From assembly GCF_013393905.1 (NCBI RefSeq), contig NZ_CP040272.1, positions 5,762,001 to 5,826,000 of the forward strand: a DNA stretch of 64,000 nt. Direction: 5' to 3'. The notes beneath the pieces are model-generated. The model ran no database searches, had not been told where the DNA came from, and worked only from the letters and a program-made list of their open reading frames with translations. Numbering within the stretch: position 1 is the first letter of the stretch; every line of letters starts with the position of its first letter. Of the stretch, positions 18,739-27,841 are shown one piece after another. The translations under genes were made by a program, and so were the position numbers. Origin of the DNA: Nostoc sp. C052 (GTDB taxonomy: Bacteria; Cyanobacteriota; Cyanobacteriia; Cyanobacteriales; Nostocaceae).

Positions 18739-19122
18739 ATGCCAACAATACAGCAGCTAATACGAACTGAGCGCGAACAAGCGCGTCAGAAAACCAAGTC
18801 CCCTGCTCTGAAGCAATGCCCCCAACGTCGGGGAGTTTGTACCAGAGTATACACGACCACACCAAAAAAGCCTAACTCAGCCCTACGCAAAGTAGCAAGA
18901 GTCAGACTTACCTCTGGATTTGAAGTTACAGCTTACATTCCAGGCATTGGTCACAACTTACAAGAACACTCAGTTGTGATGATTCGTGGCGGTCGGGTTA
19001 AGGATCTACCAGGCGTGAGATACCACATTATCCGTGGCACCTTAGATACAGCCGGAGTCAAAGACCGCAAGCAAGGCCGTTCCAAGTATGGAACCAAGCG
19101 GCCTAAAGAAGCGAAAAAATAG
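18739..19122 (+). CDS. rpsL: Ribosomal protein S12
   Basis: Small-subunit decoding-centre protein of 127 residues, opening MPTIQQLIRTEREQARQKTK. The universally conserved loop TTPKKPNSALRKVARVRL and the second loop RGGRVKDLPGVRYH (the streptomycin-resistance sites are Lys in PKKPNS and PGVRY) look wild type. It is the first gene of the str cluster; rpsG follows only after 545 bp occupied by a repeat. Confidence 0.98.
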   Translation: MPTIQQLIRTEREQARQKTKSPALKQCPQRRGVCTRVYTTTPKKPNSALRKVARVRLTSGFEVTAYIPGIGHNLQEHSVVMIRGGRVKDLPGVRYHIIRGTLDTAGVKDRKQGRSKYGTKRPKEAKK

Positions 19123-19667
19123 GATTAGGCGATTAATCGCATCCAACACGATTAATCGTCTACCTTAAAAGCATCGCCGTCTGTGTTCTAACAGCAATTA
19201 TGTCTGTTTAAAAAAATCAAGCAAGCTACACCTACACTAAGCGAGCAAGTGTAGAAGTTCTGAAGAGAAGGCTGTAACTGACAGCGAATTTCTCATCTGA
19301 ACATTAAAGTTTATAATCTTGTCGCCTTGAGTATTTAGTTGCAGGTAGCAAGTCAATGAATTTTAGATTTTAGATTTGCGATAGCGTAGCGTTAGCGAGT
19401 TATCGAGCGTCTTTTGGATTAGCTGAACCCACAAGGGAATTAGGCTTACAGACTTTTGATTTGTTCAGATCCTTGAGATCGGAATATATACCGAAAACTT
19501 TTAATCCAAAATCCAAAATCCAAAATCCAAAATTGACAGTCAATAAGTCAGCCTTGCTGCAACGGTCGAAAAAATTGAGGAAGTCTGAGGGTTGGGTTCT
19601 ACCGCTTTTAGTTTCCGGTGTCTGATAGCATATAATTTCGTTGCCAATTCCGAATTAAAGGTGAAGT
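19123..19667. other. 545-bp spacer within the str cluster
   Basis: Separates rpsL from rpsG. Just after rpsL come GGCGATTAATCGC (19129-19141) and ACGATTAATCGT (19149-19160), short palindromes that may form a stem. The rest is occupied by the inverted-repeat element at 19352-19540 and AT-rich leader for rpsG. No gene is present. Confidence 0.6.
19352..19540. repeat. Inverted-repeat element with TTTTGGA heptamer arms
   Basis: The left arm starts GTCAATGAATTTTAGATTTT; the right arm ends in four ATCCAAA-type heptamers followed by ATTGAC (19505-19539). Read in complement the right arm begins GTCAATTTTGGATTTTGGA. The interior holds GATAGCGTAGCGTTAGCGAG, similar to the start of the 3976-4088 repeat. 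Confidence 0.65.
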
Positions 19668-20138
19668 ATGTCTCGTCGTGGTGTTATTCAAAGGCGCCCA
19701 GTTCCGTCTGACTCTGTATATAACAGTCGCCTTGTCAGCATGATTATCAGACGGATTATGCGTCATGGCAAGAAATCGCTTGCCGCACGCATTGTTTATG
19801 ATGCCTTAAAAACTATTGAAGAACGCACTGGTGCTGGTGCCTTAGAAACTTTTGAAAGAGCAGTGCGAAATGCCACGCCTTTAGTAGAAGTAAAGGCTCG
19901 GCGAGTTGGTGGAGCAACCTACCAAGTACCAATGGAAGTGCGGACAGAACGGGGTACTACCCTAGCACTGCGTTGGTTAGTGCAATATTCTCGCTCAAGA
20001 CCAGGCCGGACAATGGCCAGCAAATTGGCAAATGAGTTAATGGATGCTGCTAACGAAACTGGCAATGCCATTCGCAAACGTGAAGAAACACACCGGATGG
20101 CGGAAGCTAACAAAGCATTTGCCCACTATCGTTACTAA
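19668..20138 (+). CDS. rpsG: Ribosomal protein S7
   Basis: Primary 16S rRNA-binding protein of the 30S head, 156 residues, opening MSRRGVIQRRPVPSDSVYNS. Contains MRHGKKSLAARIVYDAL, the conserved RRVGGATYQVPMEV beta-hairpin and the C-terminal RKREETHRMAEANKAFAHYR. It is preceded by AAAGGTG at suitable spacing. fusA follows after 136 bp, so it is part of the str unit. Confidence 0.98.
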   Translation: MSRRGVIQRRPVPSDSVYNSRLVSMIIRRIMRHGKKSLAARIVYDALKTIEERTGAGALETFERAVRNATPLVEVKARRVGGATYQVPMEVRTERGTTLALRWLVQYSRSRPGRTMASKLANELMDAANETGNAIRKREETHRMAEANKAFAHYRY

Positions 20139-20274
20139 GTAAAAAAGCGATATATCGCCTTGCCGAAGCGGTATATCGTGGATTTACAAAAAAGACGGTT
20201 TTCCGTAAAAGTATAGAATCTTAACAAAGAGTAATATACAAGATATCATGAGGCAAAAACTATAGGAGGTAGCT

Positions 20275-22353
20275 GTGGCACGCACGATCCCGCTAGAGAA
20301 AGTACGCAACATTGGTATTGCGGCGCATATAGATGCGGGCAAAACAACAACAACAGAGAGAATATTATTTTACTCTGGGATAATTCATAAAATTGGCGAA
20401 GTTCATGAAGGAACTGCCGTCACAGACTGGATGGAGCAAGAGCGGGAACGGGGAATTACCATTACTGCCGCTGCGATCAGTACCAGCTGGAAAGATCATC
20501 AAATTAACATTATCGATACTCCTGGTCACGTAGACTTCACAATTGAAGTTGAGCGCTCCATGCGCGTGTTGGATGGTGTAATCGCAGTATTTTGTTCTGT
20601 GGGCGGCGTGCAACCGCAGTCTGAGACAGTCTGGCGACAAGCAGAACGCTACAAAGTTCCTCGGATCGCCTTTATCAACAAGATGGATCGCACCGGAGCG
20701 AACTTTTATAAAGTTCACGAGCAAATTCGCGATCGCCTGCGGGCGAATGCGATCGCCATTCAATTACCCATTGGTAGTGAAAACGACTTCCGAGGTATTG
20801 TTGACCTAGTACGGCAACGTGCGTATATTTACGCTAATGACCAAGGAACCGATATTCAGGAAACTGATATCCCAGAAGAACTACAAGCGCAGGTAGACGA
20901 ATTCCGCACCAAGCTCATAGAAGCCGCAGCAGAAACTGATGATGCTTTGATGGCTAAGTACTTCGACGGCGAAGAACTTACAGAACAGGAAGTTCGGACT
21001 GCCCTGCGTAAAGGCACAATTGCGGGGACAATTGTACCAGTACTTTGTGGTTCGGCATTCAAAAACAAAGGCGTGCAATTGATGCTGGATGCCGTTGTCG
21101 ATTACCTGCCAGCGCCAAGTGAAGTACCACCAATTCAAGGCTTACTGCCTAATGGCGATACTGTTGAGCGGCGGGCTGATGACAACGAACCCCTAGCAGC
21201 TCTGGCATTCAAGATTATGGCTGACCCTTACGGTCGCCTGACATTTGTTCGCGTTTATTCTGGTGTCCTGAAGAAGGGCAGCTACGTTCTCAACGCTAGT
21301 AAGAATAAAAAAGAACGGATTTCCCGCTTAGTTCTCATGAAAGCAGACGATCGGCAAGATGTCGATGAACTGCGAGCGGGTGATTTGGGAGCAGCTCTGG
21401 GATTGAAAGACACCTTGACAGGTGACACGCTCTGTGATGATGGATCGCCAGTAATTCTGGAATCACTATTCATTCCTGAGCCTGTAATCTCGGTAGCGGT
21501 TGAACCCAAAACCAAGAACGACATGGATAAGTTGTCCAAGGCTCTGCAATCTCTCTCAGAAGAAGACCCCACCTTCCGTGTCCGTGTCGATCCCGAAACA
21601 AACCAAACCGTGATCGCAGGAATGGGAGAGCTACACCTAGAAATTCTAGTAGACCGGATGTTACGAGAATTCAAGGTGGAAGCGAATGTAGGTGCGCCGC
21701 AAGTAGCTTACCGAGAAACAATTCGGAAAGCTGTAAACAAAGTTGAGGGCAAATTCATCCGCCAAAGTGGTGGTAAAGGTCAATACGGTCACGTTGTAAT
21801 CAATTTGGAGCCTGGAGAACCTGGTACTGGCTTTGAGTTCGTTTCCAAAATTGCTGGTGGTTCAGTACCTAAAGAGTATGTTGGCCCCGCAGAACAAGGA
21901 ATGAAAGAAAGCTGCGAATCCGGTGTTCTTGCTGGATATCCGTTAATTGACGTTAAAGCGACGCTAATTGATGGGTCATACCACGATGTAGACTCTTCGG
22001 AAATGGCTTTTAAAATCGCTGGTTCAATGGCGATGAAAGAGGCTGTGCTGAAAGCTTCACCCGTCCTCTTAGAGCCTATGATGAAAGTTGAGGTTGAAGT
22101 TCCTGAAGACTATATCGGGAACGTCATTGGCGACCTCATCGCCCGCCGGGGGCAAATTGAAAGCCAAAGTACCGAACAGGGACTTGCTAAGGTCGCATCC
22201 AAAGTTCCACTGGCGACCATGTTTGGCTACGCCACTGATATCCGGTCAAAAACGCAAGGTCGGGGTATCTTCACGATGGAGTTCAGCCACTACGAAGAGG
22301 TGCCTCGCAGCGTAGCTGAAACTATCATTGCAAAAAGCAAAGGGAACGCTTAG
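20275..22353 (+). CDS. fusA: Elongation factor G
   Basis: Translational GTPase driving ribosomal translocation, 692 residues. G1 AHIDAGKTT (17-25), G2 region RGITITAAA, G3 DTPGHVDFT and G4 NKMD are all intact, and domains II-V follow in the usual order (GELHLEILVDRM; GKGQYGHVV). The start is GTG 20275 with a strong AGGAGGT upstream. tuf follows 23 bp after the stop. A second EF-G paralogue may exist elsewhere in such genomes; str location marks this as the main one. Confidence 0.98.
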   Translation: MARTIPLEKVRNIGIAAHIDAGKTTTTERILFYSGIIHKIGEVHEGTAVTDWMEQERERGITITAAAISTSWKDHQINIIDTPGHVDFTIEVERSMRVLDGVIAVFCSVGGVQPQSETVWRQAERYKVPRIAFINKMDRTGANFYKVHEQIRDRLRANAIAIQLPIGSENDFRGIVDLVRQRAYIYANDQGTDIQETDIPEELQAQVDEFRTKLIEAAAETDDALMAKYFDGEELTEQEVRTALRKGTIAGTIVPVLCGSAFKNKGVQLMLDAVVDYLPAPSEVPPIQGLLPNGDTVERRADDNEPLAALAFKIMADPYGRLTFVRVYSGVLKKGSYVLNASKNKKERISRLVLMKADDRQDVDELRAGDLGAALGLKDTLTGDTLCDDGSPVILESLFIPEPVISVAVEPKTKNDMDKLSKALQSLSEEDPTFRVRVDPETNQTVIAGMGELHLEILVDRMLREFKVEANVGAPQVAYRETIRKAVNKVEGKFIRQSGGKGQYGHVVINLEPGEPGTGFEFVSKIAGGSVPKEYVGPAEQGMKESCESGVLAGYPLIDVKATLIDGSYHDVDSSEMAFKIAGSMAMKEAVLKASPVLLEPMMKVEVEVPEDYIGNVIGDLIARRGQIESQSTEQGLAKVASKVPLATMFGYATDIRSKTQGRGIFTMEFSHYEEVPRSVAETIIAKSKGNA

Positions 22354-22376
22354 TTAAAATAAGGAAATGAGCATTC

Positions 22377-23606
22377 ATGGCACGCGCAAAGTTTGAAAGA
22401 AATAAACCCCACCTCAATATTGGTACTATTGGCCACGTTGACCACGGTAAAACCACGTTAACAGCAGCCATTACTATGACCTTGGCAGCTCTTGGTCAAG
22501 CTACAGCTAAAGGCTACGACCAAATCGATAACGCGCCAGAAGAAAAAGCGCGGGGTATTACCATCAATACTGCTCACGTTGAGTATGAAACCGAAACTCG
22601 GCACTATGCTCACGTAGACTGTCCAGGCCACGCTGACTATGTGAAGAACATGATCACCGGCGCGGCTCAGATGGATGGTGGCATCCTCGTAGTAGCTGCT
22701 ACCGATGGGCCTATGCCCCAGACTCGCGAACACATTCTGTTAGCAAAACAAGTGGGTGTTCCCAGTCTGGTTGTATTCTTGAACAAAGAAGACTTAATGG
22801 ATGACCCAGAACTCTTGGAACTAGTAGAACTAGAACTAAGAGAACTGTTAACCAGCTATGATTTCCCTGGCGATGATATCCCCATTATCAAAGGCTCTGG
22901 TCTGCAAGCTCTCGAAGCAATGACCAAGAATCCTAAGACCAAAAAAGGTGAAAATCCTTGGGTAGATAAAATCTACGAATTGATGGATGCTGTGGATTCT
23001 TTCATCCCCACTCCTGAGCGGGATGTTGATAAGCCCTTCCTGATGGCTGTAGAAGACGTGTTCACCATCACAGGTCGTGGTACTGTGGCGACTGGACGGA
23101 TTGAACGTGGAAAAGTCAAGGTTGGCGATACTGTCGAGCTAATTGGTCTGAGAGACACTCGTAGTACCGCCGTCACCGGGATTGAGATGTTCAAGAAGAG
23201 CCTCGAAGAAGGTCTGGCTGGAGATAATGCAGGCGTACTACTGCGTGGTCTGAAAAAGGAAGATATTGAGCGCGGTATGGTGATAGCCAAACCAGGTTCA
23301 ATTACACCTCACACTCAATTTGAAGGGGAAGTGTACGTCCTCACAGAAAAAGAAGGTGGCCGTAAGACTCCATTCTTCGCTGGCTACCGTCCCCAGTTCT
23401 ATGTACGTACAACCGATGTAACTGGTACTATCAAAGGCTACACCTCAGATGAAGGTAAAGAAGTAGAAATGGTGATGCCAGGCGATCGCATTAAAGTGAC
23501 AGTAGAATTGATCAACGCGATCGCTATTGAACAAGGAATGCGCTTCGCTATCCGCGAAGGTGGTCGCACCATCGGTGCTGGTGTTGTCTCCAAAATTTTG
23601 AAGTAG
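22377..23606 (+). CDS. tuf: Elongation factor Tu
   Basis: GTPase that delivers aminoacyl-tRNA to the ribosome, 409 residues. P-loop GHVDHGKTT (19-27), DCPGHADYVKNMITGAAQMD, and NKED at the G4 position, as usual for cyanobacteria and plastids. Domains II and III are complete (VFTITGRGTVATGRIERG; the end is GAGVVSKILK). It lies 23 bp after fusA with AAGGAAATGAGC as ribosome-binding region. A strong stem-loop follows at 23626-23665. Confidence 0.98.
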   Translation: MARAKFERNKPHLNIGTIGHVDHGKTTLTAAITMTLAALGQATAKGYDQIDNAPEEKARGITINTAHVEYETETRHYAHVDCPGHADYVKNMITGAAQMDGGILVVAATDGPMPQTREHILLAKQVGVPSLVVFLNKEDLMDDPELLELVELELRELLTSYDFPGDDIPIIKGSGLQALEAMTKNPKTKKGENPWVDKIYELMDAVDSFIPTPERDVDKPFLMAVEDVFTITGRGTVATGRIERGKVKVGDTVELIGLRDTRSTAVTGIEMFKKSLEEGLAGDNAGVLLRGLKKEDIERGMVIAKPGSITPHTQFEGEVYVLTEKEGGRKTPFFAGYRPQFYVRTTDVTGTIKGYTSDEGKEVEMVMPGDRIKVTVELINAIAIEQGMRFAIREGGRTIGAGVVSKILK

Positions 23607-23625
23607 CACCTTTTTGCTCATAATG

Positions 23626-23670
23626 AAGGAGCAGAGATGGTATTTATTGTGCCTCTCTGCTCCTTTCTCT
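23626..23670 (+). terminator. Stem-loop after tuf
   Basis: AAGGAGCAGAGA (23626-23637) pairs perfectly with TCTCTGCTCCTT (23654-23665), a 12-bp stem with a 16-base loop followed by TTCTCTTCC. It is a likely terminator or attenuator between tuf and rpsJ. Confidence 0.7.
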
Positions 23671-23692
23671 TCCCTCTATAAATAAGGTCATA

Positions 23693-23765
23693 GGTTACAG
23701 GGGATAGGTAATAGTTTTCTGTAACCTTATAACTTGTAACCTTTAACCTGTAACTATTCCCCTAA
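23693..23765. repeat. GGTTACA-type heptamer repeats
   Basis: Forward AGGTTACAGGGGATAGG followed by several CTGTAACCT/TTGTAACCT units facing it; an STRR-type inverted array between tuf and rpsJ. Confidence 0.55.
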
Positions 23766-23790
23766 TTACGCAGAACCTGGAAAATTAAAG

Positions 23791-24108
23791 ATGGCAACTC
23801 TACAGCAGCAGAAGATTAGAATTCGCTTACAAGCCTTTGATAGGCGCTTATTAGATACATCTTGCGAGAAGATTGTAGACACAGCTAACCGCACCAACGC
23901 TACAGCTATAGGCCCAATTCCTTTACCAACAAAACGCCGAATCTATTGTGTGCTGCGATCGCCTCACGTAGATAAAGATTCACGGGAACACTTTGAAACC
24001 CGTACTCATCGCCGGATTATTGACATTTACCAGCCCTCTTCTAAGACTATTGATGCCCTGATGAAATTGGATCTACCATCGGGTGTAGATATTGAAGTCA
24101 AACTTTAA
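23791..24108 (+). CDS. rpsJ: Ribosomal protein S10
   Basis: 30S head protein and NusG/NusB partner in antitermination, 105 residues. QKIRIRLQAFDRRLLDTSC, PIPLPTKRRIYCVLRSPHVD and the ESRE-like DSREHFETRTHRRIIDIY are conserved. In cyanobacteria rpsJ sits at the end of the str cluster instead of heading S10, as here. It is separated from tuf by a hairpin and heptamer repeats, and a clear rho-independent terminator follows at 24198. Confidence 0.98.
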   Translation: MATLQQQKIRIRLQAFDRRLLDTSCEKIVDTANRTNATAIGPIPLPTKRRIYCVLRSPHVDKDSREHFETRTHRRIIDIYQPSSKTIDALMKLDLPSGVDIEVKL

Positions 24109-24113
24109 TTTAG

Positions 24114-24175
24114 TCATTGGTCATTGGTCATTTGTCATTGGCAAAGGACAAAGGACGAAGGACAAAAGACAAATA
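24114..24175. repeat. TCATTGG and AGGACAA heptamer arrays
   Basis: TAGTCATTGGTCATTGGTCA is followed by GGCAAAGGACAAAGGACGAA and further AGGACAA units. Two STRR families abut, directly after rpsJ. Confidence 0.75.
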
Positions 24176-24197
24176 ACATTAGTATGAATATTTGGAC

Positions 24198-24231
24198 AGC
24201 CCTGAAGAAATATATCTCAGGGCTTTTCTTT
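24198..24231 (+). terminator. Rho-independent terminator of the str cluster
   Basis: AGCCCTGA and TCAGGGCT form an 8-bp stem with an 11-base loop, followed by TTTCTTT. It closes the rpsL-rpsJ cluster. Confidence 0.85.
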
Positions 24232-24320
24232 AGCTAGGAAACAAATGATAGAATGTAGAAAAAGTACGGGAAAAGCAGAGAAAAATTATTTTTTAAGATT
24301 AAGTTTATACCAAAGTAACA

Positions 24321-24968
24321 ATGACATCATCTTCTAAAATTGCAGTTCGCGAACTACCTCTGTTCCCGTTACCCGAAGTAGTTCTGTTTCCTACCAGGCC
24401 ATTACCTCTGCACATCTTTGAATTTCGCTACCGAATCATGATGAACACGATTTTGGAGAGCGATCGCAGGTTCGGGGTTTTGATGTTCGATCCAGTCAAA
24501 GGTACGATTGCAAACACTGGTTGCTGTGCTGAAATCATTCATCACCAGCGGCTACCAGACGATCGGATCAAAATGATGACTTTAGGGCAGCAAAGATTTC
24601 GTGTATTAGAGTATGTTCGTGAAAAGCCATACCGCGTTGGTTTAGTGGAGTGGATTGAAGACCAACCACCAACTAAAGATTTACGACCTTTATCTTCTGA
24701 AGTAGAACAACTGCTGCGAGATGTTGTGCGTCTGTCAGCTAAATTAACCGAACAAAATATCGAACTGCCAGAAGATTTACCCGATCTCCCAACAGAGTTA
24801 TCTTATTGGGTAGCTAGTAACCTTTACGGTGTCGCCGCAGAGCAGCAGTTATTGCTAGAAATGCAAGATACTGTAACTCGTCTAGAGCGGGAAGCAGAAA
24901 TTTTAACCTCTACTCGTAATCACTTGGCAGCTCGCGCTGTTCTTAAAGATACATTTAGTGAAAAGTGA
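24321..24968 (+). CDS. LON substrate-binding domain protein
   Basis: A 215-residue protein made of the Lon N-terminal (PUA-like) domain only: ELPLFPLPEVVLFPTRPLPL, HIFEFRYRIMMN, and RFGVLMF near 50-56. There is no ATPase or protease domain. A helical C-terminal part (about 130-210) ends in LEREAEILTSTRNHLAARAV. Stand-alone LON-domain proteins are widespread in cyanobacteria; their function is unknown, with substrate recognition assumed. It is a single gene on the plus strand. Confidence 0.88.
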   Translation: MTSSSKIAVRELPLFPLPEVVLFPTRPLPLHIFEFRYRIMMNTILESDRRFGVLMFDPVKGTIANTGCCAEIIHHQRLPDDRIKMMTLGQQRFRVLEYVREKPYRVGLVEWIEDQPPTKDLRPLSSEVEQLLRDVVRLSAKLTEQNIELPEDLPDLPTELSYWVASNLYGVAAEQQLLLEMQDTVTRLEREAEILTSTRNHLAARAVLKDTFSEK

Positions 24969-25130
24969 GGAGTTAGGAGTTAGGAGTTAGGAGTGAAGAG
25001 TTAGGAATAAATAACAAAAAATAAAAGATTGGCAACTTATAATTTATATTCCCTACCTGATAACTAATAACTGATAACTCGTAAATCCTAACTGATAATT
25101 ATTAACTCCTAATTCATAACTCCTAACTTC
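24966..25130. repeat. GGAGTTA STRR arrays in inverted arrangement
   Basis: GAGGAGTTAGGAGTTAGGAG and more copies on the left face AACTCCTAATTCATAACTCC on the right, flanking AACTGATAA units. The array fills the whole gap between convergent LON-domain and pheA genes and could form a long imperfect stem terminating both. Confidence 0.75.
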
Positions 25131-26006
25131 TCAATTAACGGCGCTGATCGGCAAAACATTGTAAGCACCAAGAATTTTTAAAACCTCTGTGTGGATAGTT
25201 AATTCTGCTAAAGCAGATTGCATTTGTGGTTCTTTGGCATCTGCTTCTAAATCCATGAAAAACAAGTATTCGCCTAGCGATCGCTTCGTCGGACGAGATT
25301 CAATCCGACTGAGATTAATTCCTAGTTGAGCAAATATTTGCAAAGGTTTGACTAATGCTCCGGGTGTGTTGGCAGGCATACTAAAAGCCAGCGATGTGTG
25401 AGTAGTAGAAACTTTTTGAGTCTGGTATCCAGTGTCCGTTTCACCCTGACTTACGACCCAAAAACGAGTAAAGTTTTCTGGATTGTCGTTGATGCCACTA
25501 GCAAGTATCGGCAGGTTGTAGAGTTGAGCGGCTCTACTAGAAGCGATCGCAGATGTTGTCGTTTCTTGCTCTAATCGTTGTAGTGCTTCGGTTGTGGAAT
25601 TGCTGGGAATAATCTGTACAGTTGGGAGAAAACGCTCTAACCATCCCTGACATTGTGCCAAAGCTTGCGGGTGAGAGTAAACAGTTTTAATCTTATCTAA
25701 GCTAGACGCGCAAGAAATTAACGTATGGGCAATGGGTAATACCAAAGCCAACTGAATTCGCAAGCTATCCAACTGCCAAAGTGTATCCAAGGTTGTGGTA
25801 ACACTCCCTTCAATAGAATTTTCCACCGGCACAACAGCCAATTGTGCTTGACTATTAGCAACGGCGTGCAATGATTGAGAGATAGTGGGATAAGGGCTTA
25901 ACACAGCTTCAACTCCCGTGCTTTTGTTTAGCCAGTTGACATAAAAAACAGCTGCTTGTTCTGTGTAAGTGCCGGGAGGCCCTAAATGTGCGATCGATAA
26001 AGTCAT
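25131..26006 (-). CDS. pheA: Prephenate dehydratase
   Basis: Converts prephenate to phenylpyruvate in phenylalanine synthesis. The 291-residue monofunctional enzyme opens MTLSIAHLGPPGTYTEQAA. The catalytic domain shows VVPVENSIEGSVTTTLD and the conserved Thr-Arg-Phe as NFTRFWVV near 190. A C-terminal ACT domain (GALVKPLQIFAQLGINLSRI, ESRPTK) should mediate feedback inhibition by phenylalanine. No chorismate mutase domain is fused. It converges on the LON-domain gene. Confidence 0.96.
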   Translation of the reverse strand: MTLSIAHLGPPGTYTEQAAVFYVNWLNKSTGVEAVLSPYPTISQSLHAVANSQAQLAVVPVENSIEGSVTTTLDTLWQLDSLRIQLALVLPIAHTLISCASSLDKIKTVYSHPQALAQCQGWLERFLPTVQIIPSNSTTEALQRLEQETTTSAIASSRAAQLYNLPILASGINDNPENFTRFWVVSQGETDTGYQTQKVSTTHTSLAFSMPANTPGALVKPLQIFAQLGINLSRIESRPTKRSLGEYLFFMDLEADAKEPQMQSALAELTIHTEVLKILGAYNVLPISAVN

Positions 26007-26468
26007 GCCTTTAGCCTTGAGTTACAAGTTTAATCGGTAAACAGAGGTATGATATTTTTGTCTTGGCAAATATATCCAATATCTAATCCTACTAGACACT
26101 GTTAACACTGTTAGGTGTAAAATTTACGCAATAAACAAATAGACCAAAATATGTATCCAAGAAAATAAGTTATAGAAATCATTCTTTTATCAGATAGATT
26201 TACTAGCAGTTTTTTGCTATATTCTCCTGTAGATTTCTATTACTTTATACATAGAAAAAATCATATTTTTGTTTTTATGTCAAGTATAAGATCCTAATCT
26301 ATATTTAGTTCAACAAATATTGTAATGAACGTACCAACTTTTTGCCAATGATGTATACCTGATAAGTAAAAATCATTTTTACGGTCAATAAATTTTGTAA
26401 TTTTATAATAATCAGAACTAAGTTGTTAAAAAATATTAAAATTAAGAAACAGATATTTTTATCCGCTC
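26007..26468. other. 462-bp AT-rich divergent intergenic region
   Basis: Very AT-rich between pheA (minus) and the DUF1997 gene (plus). I see no repeat, hairpin or binding site that stands out. Confidence 0.5.
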
Positions 26469-27056
26469 ATGGCTACCCGGTTTACTGCCTCCCAATCGGT
26501 TGAAATCGCTGTTCCAGAGCAGCCTATTCCGATTCAGCACTACTTACGTCAGCCTCAACGTCTGGTTAAGGCTTTAGTTGACAATAGCCGGATTCAGCAG
26601 CTTTCTGAGGAGGTATTCCGCTTGAAAATGCGTCCGCTTACTTTTATGTCACTGAGTATTCAACCTACCGTAGACATGAGAGTATGGGCAGAATCAAATG
26701 GAATAATTTATTTGCGATCGCTAGGCTGTGAAATTCTGGGTTTCGAGTATATTAACCAGCGCTTTGCTCTCAATTTAAAAGGGTATTTGTCTCCCCAAGA
26801 GTTTAGCACTGGCACTCGCCTGCAAGGAAGGGCTGATTTAGAGGTGCTGGTGGATTTCCCACCGCCATTTTCCTTTACTCCTAAGCCGATTTTAGAAGCT
26901 ACTGGCAATGGTTTGCTTAAAAGCGTGCTGTTGTCAGTCAAGCAACGGTTATTAAATCAACTTTTGGCGGATTATCGCTACTGGGTGATATCACAAACCA
27001 AAGATAGAGGACTTGACGGCGATAGTACTGAATTACCAATCCTGAATGCTGAGTAA
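26469..27056 (+). CDS. DUF1997 family protein
   Basis: A 195-residue soluble protein with the appearance of the DUF1997 family shared by cyanobacteria and plant plastids: an N-terminal helical start, RLKMRPLTFMSLSIQPTVDM, a beta-rich middle (LQGRADLEVLVDFPPPF) and a C-terminal helix LLSVKQRLLNQLLADYRYWV. The SRPBCC-like, lipid-binding shape is inferred, not demonstrated. No partner gene is adjacent. Start is ATG 26469. Confidence 0.75.
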   Translation: MATRFTASQSVEIAVPEQPIPIQHYLRQPQRLVKALVDNSRIQQLSEEVFRLKMRPLTFMSLSIQPTVDMRVWAESNGIIYLRSLGCEILGFEYINQRFALNLKGYLSPQEFSTGTRLQGRADLEVLVDFPPPFSFTPKPILEATGNGLLKSVLLSVKQRLLNQLLADYRYWVISQTKDRGLDGDSTELPILNAE

Positions 27057-27061
27057 TTTTT

Positions 27062-27172
27062 TAACAAACAGAATTCAGTGTTGAATTCTGTAATTAGTAG
27101 GAGGTCTGTAGCAAGATCCCCGCAGGTTATCCCCGACGAATTGATTCTGAATTCTGAATTCTGCATTCTTCT
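27062..27172. repeat. GAATTCTG-type inverted repeat
   Basis: ACAGAATTCAGTGTTGAATT on the left and TTCTGAATTCTGAATTCTG on the right, related to the arms of the 7583-7781 element. It fills the gap between the convergent DUF1997 and rnhB genes. Confidence 0.5.
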
Positions 27173-27176
27173 TCAA

Positions 27177-27833
27177 TCACTCAACACTCAGGTGTTTGAT
27201 TTGGCAAGGACAAAAAGACTGACGATGTAGGGGCGAAGGCCCATATTGTTGCAAAGCTAGCAAATGCCGCTGGCTACCATAACCCTTATTACTTTCTAGA
27301 TTGTACATAGGGTATTTTAATGCCAGACGCATTATGAGTTCGTCACGCCAAACCTTAGCAACAATACTAGCAGAGGCAATAGCGAGCGATCGCTCGTCTC
27401 CTTTGACTATTGTTTGTTGCGGCACTAGCAAATCTTTGATTGACTGATTTCCGTCAATCAAGCAGAGTGCAGGCTGTACTTTTAACTTCAGCACAGCCCG
27501 CTTCATTGCTAACAGCGTAGCTTGCAAAATATTTATCTTGTCAATTTCAGCAGTGGAAGCAAACCCAATTTTCCAGTCTACAGCTAGCTCACAAATTTGT
27601 TGTGCTAGCTGAGTTCTTCGAGAACTAGACAACTTTTTACTGTCTTTAATTTTAGCTGCTATCAGTATTGGCAAAGCATGATCCGGTAGGATCACTGCTG
27701 CCGCTACCACAGGGCCAAATAAAGCACCTCGTCCTACTTCATCCACACCTGCAACCAACCCTGCAATCCCTGACAAGGTAGAAAACTCTAGCCAAGTGGA
27801 TTTTTCCAAAGGCGTTGGCGATGTTTCTACCAT
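27177..27833 (-). CDS. rnhB: Ribonuclease HII
   Basis: Cleaves the RNA strand of RNA-DNA hybrids and removes single ribonucleotides from DNA. The 218-residue protein has the signature AGVDEVGRGALFGPV with the catalytic Asp-Glu pair, CLIDGNQSIKD with the third Asp, and the final acidic/GYGSQRH region. It lies 8 bp after rne on the same strand, the common cyanobacterial rne-rnhB operon. Confidence 0.96.
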   Translation of the reverse strand: MVETSPTPLEKSTWLEFSTLSGIAGLVAGVDEVGRGALFGPVVAAAVILPDHALPILIAAKIKDSKKLSSSRRTQLAQQICELAVDWKIGFASTAEIDKINILQATLLAMKRAVLKLKVQPALCLIDGNQSIKDLLVPQQTIVKGDERSLAIASASIVAKVWRDELIMRLALKYPMYNLESNKGYGSQRHLLALQQYGPSPLHRQSFCPCQIKHLSVE

Positions 27834-27841
27834 AAAGCAAA

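Noticed and set aside
24966..25130. Possible CRISPR array
   Set aside because: The units are 7-bp heptamers without unique spacers; this is an STRR array. No cas gene is present in the window.
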